64,000 nucleotides of DNA from Brachybacterium sp042666875. Its GTDB lineage: Bacteria > Actinomycetota > Actinomycetes > Actinomycetales > Dermabacteraceae. The position numbers and the translations under genes are program-made. The stretch spans positions 372,001 to 436,000 of the forward strand of contig NZ_JBHTCX010000017.1 in assembly GCF_042666875.1 (NCBI RefSeq), in the 5' to 3' direction. Under the pieces are notes generated by a model, which worked only from the letters and a program-made list of their open reading frames with translations, did no database searches and was not told where the DNA came from. Positions 8,693 through 17,027 of the stretch are shown here, in pieces (position 1 is the stretch's first letter; every line of letters begins with the position of its first letter).

Positions 8693-11600
8693 CTACCTTT
8701 CCTGGCCGTCTGGGCTGCCTTCGTCTTCGGTCCTCAGCCGGCGAGACTGGTAGAGGTACTGCCCGATCAGTCGGATGAACTCATCAGCGCGGTCGCTCTC
8801 ACCCGTGAGAGCCCCGGTGAGTTTGCCGAACGCGCCCTCGTTGAGCACGGCGGCGTCCGTGAGGGTCTCGCGCAGGTCGGGCGAGGCCATGAACTGGTCG
8901 AGAGCGTTGTGGTCGATCTGTTCAGCGATGCGCGAGTCTTCCTCGGCCATGCCGGCCGCGGCGCGTACGAAGCCTTCGATCTGCGGGTCGGCGAACTCGG
9001 AACCGAACAGCTCGTTGATCCTCGACACCACCTCCGACAGCAGCGCCTGCTGCGGATCCTGGCGCGACACATGCGATCCGAGACCGGTTATCCCCTGCAG
9101 GCCCGGGGTCTTCTGGTCGCCCGACAAACCGATGTCGGCCCTGCCCTGGTCGATCTGGCGGACGCGGCGCATCTCCAGTCCCGACACGTCCACGTCGGGG
9201 GCAGCACCGTCGGTCGGCAGTAGCCGAACCAGCTGGCGTAGGAACTCGGCGAGCTTCTCCAAGTCGCTCGTACCGTAGTCGACGACCTGCGACATGAAGT
9301 CGTACAGCCTGACGTACGAGCCACAATCTTTCCGGAATGTGCGCAGTTCATCGAGCGCTTCGCTGTCTTCGTCGGTCTGCGCGTCGTTCCAGCGGGCGAC
9401 GAACTCGTCGCGCGCTGGAGTCACGGCCGCAGCCAGTGCGGCATGCGACTGCTTCCGTGCCCACCATGCCTCCGCGTATCGCTCGACGTCGTTCGGCATG
9501 TAGATCCGCGCCTGAGCAAGCTTCGTGGCCAGCTGATGCACGAGGTTCGGGTCGGTCTCTTTCTCCACGTGCGCCTCGAGGTAGTAGGTCAAGAACGCTT
9601 CGTGGATGTCATCGGGATCGTTGACGAAGTCGAGGACGAACGTGCGGTCTTTCATTTCCCCCGATGGCGCACGGTACGTGCGGTTTAGACGCGAGAGCGT
9701 CTGCACCGCGTGCACGTCCGGCAGTTTCTTGTCCACGTACATCGCGCACAGCAGCGGCTGGTCGAAGCCAGTCTGGAACTTGTCGGCGACGATCATGAGC
9801 CGGTACTCAGGGCGACGGAACTCCCGCGCGAGGTCGGACCCGACGCCGGGGTTCATCGACGCCTCGGTCACGTCCTCGATGCCGTAGTCCTCATCGCTCA
9901 AACTGCCGCTGAACGCGACGATCGACTGGTAAGCGTACCCGCGCTGCGTGAGGTACTTGTCGGTCTCGATCTTGTACCGGAGCGCAGCCTGGCGGGAGTC
10001 GGTGACGACCATCGCCTTTGCGTGCCCCTCCAACAGGTGCGCGACGTTGGCGCGGAAGTGCTCGACGATAATCTCGACCTTCTGGCCAATGTTCGTCGGA
10101 TGCAAGTTCGCGAACCGCATGATCTTCCGCGTCGCCGTCTTCGGATCCACGAGACTGTCGTCTTCGTCCGGGCCGATGCCCGCCGCGATGCCGGCACTCC
10201 CCTGCTGCTCGATCTCGAACGCCGTCCGGTACGTCTGGTACCCGCGCAGCACGTCGAGGATGAACCCCTCCTCGATCGCCTGCCGCATCGAGTACACGTC
10301 GAATGAGACCGGCATGCTGTCGTCACCTGGACGACCGAAGAGCTGTTTGGTCTTCGCCTTCGGCGTTGCCGTGAACGCCAACAAGGACACGTTCCTAGCT
10401 CCGGCGCGTGCCGCTGTCTCCGAAGCGATCTGGCGCTCTCGGGCAGTGTCCGCTTCGACGAGTTCGTTGATCACGTCCTGACCATCGAACTCGTCATCAT
10501 CGGCGGCCTCGCCGCCCTCGGTGAGCACCTTCTTCAGTTCCGCCGCCGTCTTGCCCGACTGAGAGGTGTGAGCCTCGTCGATGATCACCGCGAAGTTCTT
10601 CGTGCCGAGCTTCCTCTCCAACAGGTCCTTCACGAACGGGAACGTCTGCAAGGTGACGACGATGATCAGCGACGACCCGGTCAACGCGCCCAGCAGCGCC
10701 CGAGACTTCGAACCCCCGGAGCGGCGCACGGCCGCAGAGTCGATCACCGCAACACTGCTGCCCGTGTCGTCGACCTGTTCCACTGCCTGTTGTAGCTGAG
10801 CATCAAGCACGCGGCGATCCGAGACGATGATGACCTTGTCGAACACCTTCGCGTTCGCCTGGTCGTGCAAGCGCGCGAGGCGATGCGCCGACCAGGCGAT
10901 CGTGTTCGTCTTCCCCGACCCTGCTGAATGCTCGATCAGGTACCTGTTCCCCGGGCCCTCGTCACCGATCGTGTCGACGAGCTTCCTCACGGCACGCCAC
11001 TGGTGATACCGCGGGAACATCAGCCCCGTCGAGCGCGTGATCTTCCCCGTCGCTGGGTCTTCGTCGACGTCAGTCTTCAGGAACATCTGCGAACCGAGTA
11101 CCGACAGGAAGTTGTCGCGCTGTAGCACCTCCTCCCAGAGATACGAGGTGGCAGGCCCCGAAGGGTTGGCCGGGTTCCCCGCGGCACCGGTGTCGTCATG
11201 GCCGCGGTTGAACGGCAGGAAGTACGTTTTCTCCCCCGCCAGCTTCGTCGTCATGTGCACCTGGTCGTCGTCGACAGCGAAGTGCACCAGCGCGCGCGTG
11301 CCAAACCCGAGCAGCGGCTGACCGGCTGGGTCCCTGTCCTTCCGATACTGCGTGACCGCCGTGCGCCACTGCTGCTTGAAGAACGACTTCAACTCGCAGG
11401 TCGCCACGGGCAGGCCGTTTACAAAGAAGACGAGATCGATCGACCGGGTGTCCGCGCGCTTCGGCGAGAAGTACACCTGCCGGGCCACTCGCAGCCGCAC
11501 CTTCTCGTACTGCTCAGTCACGGTCTTGTTCAGCGTCGTCGCCGGTTTGAACTGGCACATCCGGAAATGCGCCGTCGCGCCACGCGTGTGCGAGAACTTC

Positions 11601-11905
11601 CGACGCAGCACGTTGAGCGTCCCGCCGCCCGAACTCATCGGGGTGTCCAGACGCGTCACGAGCATAGACAGCAGAGCCTCACGATCGGCCGGCTCGGCAC
11701 CCGTGCCGACGCGCACGACCTTCGCGTACTCGTCTGGCTGGGTCTCGCTCAGCCACCAGAGCACGTCCTCGGGCCAGATCGCCCGCTCGGCGTCGTAACC
11801 GTCGCCGTTAGAGCTGTAGAGCCAGCCATGCTTGCCGAGGTACTCGGCGATCTCGACTTCGAGCGCTTCCTCGCGGGTGCCATCTGGTGACGCCATCGTC
11901 TTCAA
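8693..11905 (-). CDS. hsdR: Type I restriction endonuclease, R subunit
   Basis: The motor and nuclease subunit of a type I restriction enzyme; it translocates DNA with ATP and cuts unmodified DNA. Of 1070 residues, the N-terminal PD-(D/E)xK nuclease shows Asp157 (RSIDLVFF) and Glu171-x-Lys173 (CELKSF). The SF2 motor shows Walker A at about 326-333 (HSAGSGKT), DEAH 443-446 (IIDEAHTSQS), a FTATPK motif III, QTGFDQP and QTLSRLNR (motif VI). The C-terminal part is the helical complex-binding region. The gene opens with TTG at 11903-11905, which overlaps the hsdS TGA; an ATG three codons later (11894-11896) is equally possible. All motifs are intact. Confidence 0.95.
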   Translation of the reverse strand: MKTMASPDGTREEALEVEIAEYLGKHGWLYSSNGDGYDAERAIWPEDVLWWLSETQPDEYAKVVRVGTGAEPADREALLSMLVTRLDTPMSSGGGTLNVLRRKFSHTRGATAHFRMCQFKPATTLNKTVTEQYEKVRLRVARQVYFSPKRADTRSIDLVFFVNGLPVATCELKSFFKQQWRTAVTQYRKDRDPAGQPLLGFGTRALVHFAVDDDQVHMTTKLAGEKTYFLPFNRGHDDTGAAGNPANPSGPATSYLWEEVLQRDNFLSVLGSQMFLKTDVDEDPATGKITRSTGLMFPRYHQWRAVRKLVDTIGDEGPGNRYLIEHSAGSGKTNTIAWSAHRLARLHDQANAKVFDKVIIVSDRRVLDAQLQQAVEQVDDTGSSVAVIDSAAVRRSGGSKSRALLGALTGSSLIIVVTLQTFPFVKDLLERKLGTKNFAVIIDEAHTSQSGKTAAELKKVLTEGGEAADDDEFDGQDVINELVEADTARERQIASETAARAGARNVSLLAFTATPKAKTKQLFGRPGDDSMPVSFDVYSMRQAIEEGFILDVLRGYQTYRTAFEIEQQGSAGIAAGIGPDEDDSLVDPKTATRKIMRFANLHPTNIGQKVEIIVEHFRANVAHLLEGHAKAMVVTDSRQAALRYKIETDKYLTQRGYAYQSIVAFSGSLSDEDYGIEDVTEASMNPGVGSDLAREFRRPEYRLMIVADKFQTGFDQPLLCAMYVDKKLPDVHAVQTLSRLNRTYRAPSGEMKDRTFVLDFVNDPDDIHEAFLTYYLEAHVEKETDPNLVHQLATKLAQARIYMPNDVERYAEAWWARKQSHAALAAAVTPARDEFVARWNDAQTDEDSEALDELRTFRKDCGSYVRLYDFMSQVVDYGTSDLEKLAEFLRQLVRLLPTDGAAPDVDVSGLEMRRVRQIDQGRADIGLSGDQKTPGLQGITGLGSHVSRQDPQQALLSEVVSRINELFGSEFADPQIEGFVRAAAGMAEEDSRIAEQIDHNALDQFMASPDLRETLTDAAVLNEGAFGKLTGALTGESDRADEFIRLIGQYLYQSRRLRTEDEGSPDGQER

Positions 11906-13176
11906 CCAGCCTTTCGTGCCGTGCGGATATCGAGCTGTCCTGTGACTGCCGCCGTGATCAGCGCCGAACGGCGCTCCTTCGCCAGGGCGATGTGTTCCTC
12001 AGCCTTGGCGATGAGGGTGTCGATGCGGGAGGTCTGCTGACTGATGTGCGCGATAATCGCGTGCTGCTCGTCGATCGGCGGGCAAGGCAAAACGATCGAT
12101 CTGACATCGGCAGCTGAGATCTTGAAGGTTCCCACTGTCGTCCGCGCCAACAGCTCGATCTGTGCTCGACTCGTAGGCGTGTCGAATGCAGCGACGAAGA
12201 ACTCGGGGAGCATGTCGGCAGTCGTTCGGATTCTGATCAAGAGGTCAGGGTAGATGTACTCCTCCTGAGCAAATTCGTGACCGACCAGCCCCGCTCGCCC
12301 GACCAAGTTAATGTTGCCATTACCGCGAACGATGAGCACATCGCCGTAATGGAGGAGAAGCTGGGAGACGTCTCTTAGGGAATCCCGGTCAACATACTTC
12401 GTGACGTCCTCACTGGCATTAACTCGACCGTCGCGAACAGCGCCGATTGATAGAGAGCGCATGTCGCCAACCCGACCGGCTTCTGGCGAGACTCCGTTGC
12501 TTGGACCAAAAGAGAGTAGTCGGCGAGTAGCAACGGCTTGCCAGCCGCTCGGCAGAATCGGCAACCAAACGTTTCCAGTTCGTTTGCTTGCCCCAATACC
12601 GTTGAGCCCGCCGGTCAGCGCACTGTCTCGAACTGCAGAACGTCGTTCCCGCAGCAGCCCGATGAACTCCTCCTGCTTCGCCACGAGCGCGTCGATCTGA
12701 GCCGTCTCCTGGTCCAGGTAGTCGGAGATGGCGCGCTGCTCGGCGGCTTCAGGGATGTAAGAATCTATCGTCTTCAGGACTGAGAATGGAACTTCAGTCG
12801 TCCGCACATTTCCCTGTCCGCCCGCGCCAATGCCTCGCTCCCGCTTGATCAATTCCCCAGTAAACCAGTTCGACTTCATAAGATAAGCGATAAATCGAGA
12901 GTCGACCCATTCGCGAGGTCGCATCACCTCGTAGTGATAAGTTACGAGGCCATCCTCCCTTGCGACACCCATTGCACCCGAGCGAATGCTCATCTTGTTG
13001 AACACGATGTCATCTTGCCTGCACACCTTGTAGATGTCGAGAGAATCTGCACGGTGAGGCTTGTCGGTCAGCTCGCTTCGTCGGATAACCCCATGAGTTT
13101 GCGACACCGACATTAGCGGAAGATCGACGCCAGGGATGCGCTCATCAATCCTGTCAACGGCAAAACCGAAGCGCAT
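11902..13176 (-). CDS. hsdS: Type I restriction-modification specificity subunit
   Basis: HsdS (424 aa) recognises a bipartite DNA target and joins the M and R subunits. Two half-sites are visible, each a target recognition domain followed by a conserved spacer helix: AAEQRAISDYLDQETAQIDA...LRERRSAVRDSALTG in the middle and IDEQHAIIAHISQQTSRIDT...AKERRSALITAAVTG at the end. The near repetition of these coiled coils is typical. The start is the ATG at 13174-13176, which shares one base with the hsdM stop (TGATG). The recognition domains are the most AT-rich part of the island, as expected for recently exchanged specificity modules. The target sequence cannot be read from the protein. Confidence 0.93.
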   Translation of the reverse strand: MRFGFAVDRIDERIPGVDLPLMSVSQTHGVIRRSELTDKPHRADSLDIYKVCRQDDIVFNKMSIRSGAMGVAREDGLVTYHYEVMRPREWVDSRFIAYLMKSNWFTGELIKRERGIGAGGQGNVRTTEVPFSVLKTIDSYIPEAAEQRAISDYLDQETAQIDALVAKQEEFIGLLRERRSAVRDSALTGGLNGIGASKRTGNVWLPILPSGWQAVATRRLLSFGPSNGVSPEAGRVGDMRSLSIGAVRDGRVNASEDVTKYVDRDSLRDVSQLLLHYGDVLIVRGNGNINLVGRAGLVGHEFAQEEYIYPDLLIRIRTTADMLPEFFVAAFDTPTSRAQIELLARTTVGTFKISAADVRSIVLPCPPIDEQHAIIAHISQQTSRIDTLIAKAEEHIALAKERRSALITAAVTGQLDIRTARKAG

Positions 13177-15179
13177 CACGCCTCCACTTCCCGCAACAGC
13201 TCCATGATCTCGCCGACTACGCGCTCGAGATCCGCATCTATCTCTTCGAGAGGACGGGGCGGTTCGTATGTGTAAAAGTGGCGCGTGAACGGGATCTCGT
13301 AGCCGGTCTTCGTCTTGTCCCAGTCGATCCACGCATCGGCGACGTGCGGCTTCACCTCAGCGTCGAAGTACGCCTGCACGGTCTCATCGCGCGCCTCGTG
13401 CGTCTTGGGGTGGCCACCCCAGCCGAACGGGACGTTCTCGGTGTCGCGCAGAGCGGGGTCCGGCTCGAGGTCGCCCTTGTTCCTGCCGGACGGCACGCGG
13501 CAGTAGTCGGCGGTCTCGTCGTGGACGCCGATCGTCTGCCACAGCTTCTTGCGCTGCGCCGGCGTGAGTCGCACGCCGCGGTCGCCGAGGTGGCGGCCGA
13601 GCGCCTTGTCGAACTTCTCTCGGTTCAAATACACCTCGTCGCCGAACGCCTCGAGCGCCTCGGTCAGCCCATCGACCTTCATGAGGGTCTTCTGCTCCGC
13701 GACGGCACTGATAGCTTCGGGCATGCACTGGAACCGCAGCTGCAACGGGCGTTCGATCGTAATCGTCCAGTACGCGAAGTCGCGCTTGTGGAAGGTCTTC
13801 GTCGGGACCTCGACGTCGTCCTCGCTGAGCGTGCCGGTGAAGGCCCGCACGACGGCGTCGCGGTGTGAGTCGGGGATCTCCATCCTCTTCGACCCGATCG
13901 ACTTCCGCAGCTTCGTGCCGAGCTTGGTCGCATCGATCAGCTGAACAGTGTCCTTGCGGTCGGCGGGCTTCGCGTTCGACAGAATCCACAGGTAGGTCGC
14001 GATGCCGGTGTTGTAGAACATGTCGTTCGGCAACGCCACGATCGCCTCGACGAGGTCATTCTCGAGTATGTGACCGCGGATCTCCGATGGACCGGAGCCT
14101 GCCCCGCCGTTGAACAGCGGCGAGCCGTTCAGGACGATGCCGGCCTTTCCGCCGCGCCCCGTCTCGTCGACATCACGCATCTTCGAGGCCACGTGCAGGA
14201 GGAACAGCATCGCCGCGTCGCCCACGGCAGGAAGCCCCGGTGCAAAACGCCCCTGGCCTCCGCGGGCGTGCTCCTTCTTCACGTCCGGCTCGACGGCCTT
14301 CCAGTCGGTCCCAAAGGGCGGGTTCGACAGGACGTAGTCGAACTTTCGGTCCCCGAACCGGTCGACGGTGAGCGTGTCGCCCTGACGGACATTGGTCGGG
14401 TCCTGACCGGTGATGAGCAGGTCGGCCTTGCAGATCGCATAGGTGCGCTTATTGATCTCCTGTCCGAACAGCGCCGTCGACGCGTCCGGGCTGAAGCTGC
14501 GAAGGTGCTCGTCGGCGACGCTGAGCATGCCGCCGGTACCGACTGTCGGGTCGTAGATCGATCTGACGGTGCCGCGGCCGCGAAGAGCATCGGCGTCGTC
14601 GGCATAGACGAGGTCGACCAGGAGCCTGACGACGTCGCGAGGAGTGTAGAACTGACCTGCCCCCTCGTTGGCCGACTCGGCGAAGCGGTAGATGAGGTTC
14701 TCGAACAGGTCGCCCATGTCGGCATTCGACACCGCATCCGGCGAAAGATCGATGCTCTCGAAGTGCCGGGCCACCTGCGACAGCCGGTCGCGGCTGTCGA
14801 GCGTGCGGATGATGTTCTCGAAGTCGAAGGACTTGAACACGTCGAGGTTCGCTGAGAACCCGCCGACGTAGTCGATGAGGTTCTCAGCAAGGTTGTCAGG
14901 ATCCTGCAGCGCCTTCTTCAGCGTGTAGCTACTGGTCGTCCAGATGGACAGTCCTGGGCTCTCGGGAGTGCGCGTCTTGAGCTTGAGATGCGTCCGACGC
15001 TGCTGCTCGCCGTCATGGGCCCCGACGACCTCCGCCATCACCTCACGGTGCGGGTCCATGACGCACTCGAGGCGGCGCAGCACCGTGAACGGGAGGATGA
15101 CGGAGCCGTATTCGGCCTCGGAGTACGGACCGCGCAGAGTGTCGGCGACACTCCACACGAAGCTAGACAAGACGGACAC
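13176..15179 (-). CDS. hsdM: Type I restriction-modification DNA methyltransferase subunit
   Basis: HsdM transfers a methyl group from S-adenosylmethionine to adenine N6 at the site chosen by HsdS. The N-terminal helical domain covers about residues 1-170, followed by QFYTPRDVVRLLVDL. Motif I is DPTVGTGG (210-217) and the catalytic motif IV is NPPF (286-289). At 667 aa it is longer than many HsdM because of a C-terminal extension with YTYEPPRPLEEIDADLERV. The GTG at 15177-15179 has an AGGAG site 11 bases upstream. It is the first gene of the five-gene minus-strand operon and is transcribed away from the Gabija-type pair. Confidence 0.95.
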   Translation of the reverse strand: MSVLSSFVWSVADTLRGPYSEAEYGSVILPFTVLRRLECVMDPHREVMAEVVGAHDGEQQRRTHLKLKTRTPESPGLSIWTTSSYTLKKALQDPDNLAENLIDYVGGFSANLDVFKSFDFENIIRTLDSRDRLSQVARHFESIDLSPDAVSNADMGDLFENLIYRFAESANEGAGQFYTPRDVVRLLVDLVYADDADALRGRGTVRSIYDPTVGTGGMLSVADEHLRSFSPDASTALFGQEINKRTYAICKADLLITGQDPTNVRQGDTLTVDRFGDRKFDYVLSNPPFGTDWKAVEPDVKKEHARGGQGRFAPGLPAVGDAAMLFLLHVASKMRDVDETGRGGKAGIVLNGSPLFNGGAGSGPSEIRGHILENDLVEAIVALPNDMFYNTGIATYLWILSNAKPADRKDTVQLIDATKLGTKLRKSIGSKRMEIPDSHRDAVVRAFTGTLSEDDVEVPTKTFHKRDFAYWTITIERPLQLRFQCMPEAISAVAEQKTLMKVDGLTEALEAFGDEVYLNREKFDKALGRHLGDRGVRLTPAQRKKLWQTIGVHDETADYCRVPSGRNKGDLEPDPALRDTENVPFGWGGHPKTHEARDETVQAYFDAEVKPHVADAWIDWDKTKTGYEIPFTRHFYTYEPPRPLEEIDADLERVVGEIMELLREVEA

Positions 15180-15407
15180 GAGGGATAGTTCTCCTAGTCT
15201 TGGAGGTGACTGAGTAGGGAGGTCGCCTCATCCTATCGACGCGGACCGACACTTCGGAGTCCTGGAGACGTGTAGCGGCGTCGACGACCCGGATGAAGTT
15301 GGTGCGCAATTGGAACCTATAACGTCTCTTCGGATGCTTGGATAGAACGCACGAAATACAACACGGAGCAGTACCGCCGCTCCACAACACAAGGGAGCGA
15401 AGCGGGC
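15180..15407. promoter_or_regulatory. Divergent promoter region, hsdM and gajA
   Basis: This 228-bp, comparatively AT-rich region sits between two outward-facing defence operons. On the minus strand TAGGAT (15230-15235) is a candidate -10 for hsdM. On the plus strand TATAAC (15318-15323) is a candidate -10 for gajA. The -35 elements are poor in both cases. An AGGGAG ribosome binding site lies at 15392-15397 before gajA. Confidence 0.45.
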
Positions 15408-17027
15408 ATGCGCCTGTCGAAAGTGGCTATCACCAATCACAGCAGGATCCAGGACCTGAACCTCGGGCTACGCAGGCACGCCGTGATCGTCGGGGCGAAC
15501 GACGTAGGCAAGTCATCAATCCTGCGTTTGCTCAACTTGCTACTGGGGACCAGCACCACCGGTCTCTACCAGTCGCTCGGGCCCGCCGACCTTCGCGACG
15601 CAGAGCAGCCTCTGATCGTCAACGCCATGTGGACAGAATGTTCTGACGAGGACCGCCGCCCTTTCCCTGCCGAAATCAGCATCGGCGAAGACCAATCGAC
15701 CGAGTACCTCTGGGTCCAAATGGCCGTCATGGTAGACCCTGAAGACGACGAGGCAGTCTCGATCCGTCGATGGTTTCCCGAGAGCGGCCACGAGCGAGCA
15801 CCAACCCGTGAGCAGCTCGAGGCCTTCGGCTGGCGATTCCTAAGAGCCACGCGTAGTGCATCGATGATCGAAGGGGCGCACAGCCCAGTCAGGACACTTC
15901 TCGCCGCCGCGGACATCGGCACCGACGAGGATCGACTGAAGACCCTCCTCGAGCAATTCAATGAAGAGCTCGACGGCAACGAGTCCGTCGGACAGCTACT
16001 CGACCGCGTTGCCGGGCACCTCAGTCGGGCGATGCCGCGAGCGGTGGCGAGGGGCGATTTTTCCGTGCGGAGCACGACCGATCCGTCTAGCGATGTGCTC
16101 CAAGACGTGACGCTCTTTCTCAATAGGGGCGGCGACCAGGTCTCCTTAGCGGAGCAGTCGGATGGTGTCCGCCAGCTCATGTCCATGACACTCTTCGATC
16201 TAGCCGAGGGCGCAGCGAACGTCCTCGCGATTGACGAGCCGGAAATCCACCTTCACCCGACCAGCCAGAGGACCGCGGCCGACCTCTTGAGCGAGGACGG
16301 GAACCAGAAGATCATCGTCACCCACTCTCCGTACATCCTTCACCGATTCGATCCTTCTGAGGTCATCGCAGTGGACCGCCACGGGGACTGCCATCAGCTT
16401 GGCGAGCCGAAGCTCTCGAAGATCGAGAAGGTGCGGGCGCACTGGTGGTCCCCTCGACTGCTGGAGGCGCTGACGGCGCGCTTCGTCATCGTTGTCGAGG
16501 GCGACGCGGACCGCGTGATCGTGGAAGCTGTGGCCCGACAGCTCCGAATTGCCCTGGACCGTCTCGGAGCCGTCGTCCTGGAGCTGGATGGGGCCGACAA
16601 GTTCAAGAACGTCTTCCCCCTTCTTGGCCCCAATGGCTTCGGACCGACGCTGCTGGGCTTGGTCGACAGGAAGGAGAGCGCCTCCTGGGTAGGCGTAGTC
16701 GGCGGCAAACCTCGTGACGTGATTGACAAGAAGGTCTTCGTCTCTGCGGAGGACCTCGAGGACGAGTACACCAACGCCCTAGGCGGCCCAGCCGTGGCGA
16801 AAGCCCTCATCGACGGAATGTTCTGTCAAGAACGGAGCCTTTTGCAGTCGGCAGATGTCGATGTAGTTGAGGACATCAGCCCGGAAGCGGTGGCGAAGTA
16901 CTGCCGGGACAAGGGCAAGGTCGAGGCCGCGACGTGCATTGCCGAAGTCCTGACTGCAGAGACTGCTGAGCAGATTGGGAGCGTATCGCGGCTCGTGCGC
17001 GCGTTGGAGGAGCTGAGTCGGCAGTGA
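15408..17027 (+). CDS. gajA: Gabija GajA-like OLD-family ATPase/TOPRIM nuclease
   Basis: A 539-aa OLD-family protein. An N-terminal ABC-type ATPase domain has Walker A at 29-36 (GANDVGKS), an SDGVRQ signature region (251-256) and Walker B with a His loop (IDEPEIHLHP, 275-284; VTHSP, 304-308). A C-terminal TOPRIM nuclease has the catalytic Glu364 (VVEGDADRV), then LELDGADKF and LGLVDRKE with Asp420. Together with the directly following UvrD-like gene this is the class 2 OLD arrangement known as Gabija, where GajA nicks DNA in complex with GajB during phage infection. Length fits GajA (about 580 aa). The two genes overlap by 4 bases (GTGA). The assignment rests on domains and synteny; close non-defence OLD homologues exist. 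Confidence 0.82.
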   Translation: MRLSKVAITNHSRIQDLNLGLRRHAVIVGANDVGKSSILRLLNLLLGTSTTGLYQSLGPADLRDAEQPLIVNAMWTECSDEDRRPFPAEISIGEDQSTEYLWVQMAVMVDPEDDEAVSIRRWFPESGHERAPTREQLEAFGWRFLRATRSASMIEGAHSPVRTLLAAADIGTDEDRLKTLLEQFNEELDGNESVGQLLDRVAGHLSRAMPRAVARGDFSVRSTTDPSSDVLQDVTLFLNRGGDQVSLAEQSDGVRQLMSMTLFDLAEGAANVLAIDEPEIHLHPTSQRTAADLLSEDGNQKIIVTHSPYILHRFDPSEVIAVDRHGDCHQLGEPKLSKIEKVRAHWWSPRLLEALTARFVIVVEGDADRVIVEAVARQLRIALDRLGAVVLELDGADKFKNVFPLLGPNGFGPTLLGLVDRKESASWVGVVGGKPRDVIDKKVFVSAEDLEDEYTNALGGPAVAKALIDGMFCQERSLLQSADVDVVEDISPEAVAKYCRDKGKVEAATCIAEVLTAETAEQIGSVSRLVRALEELSRQ

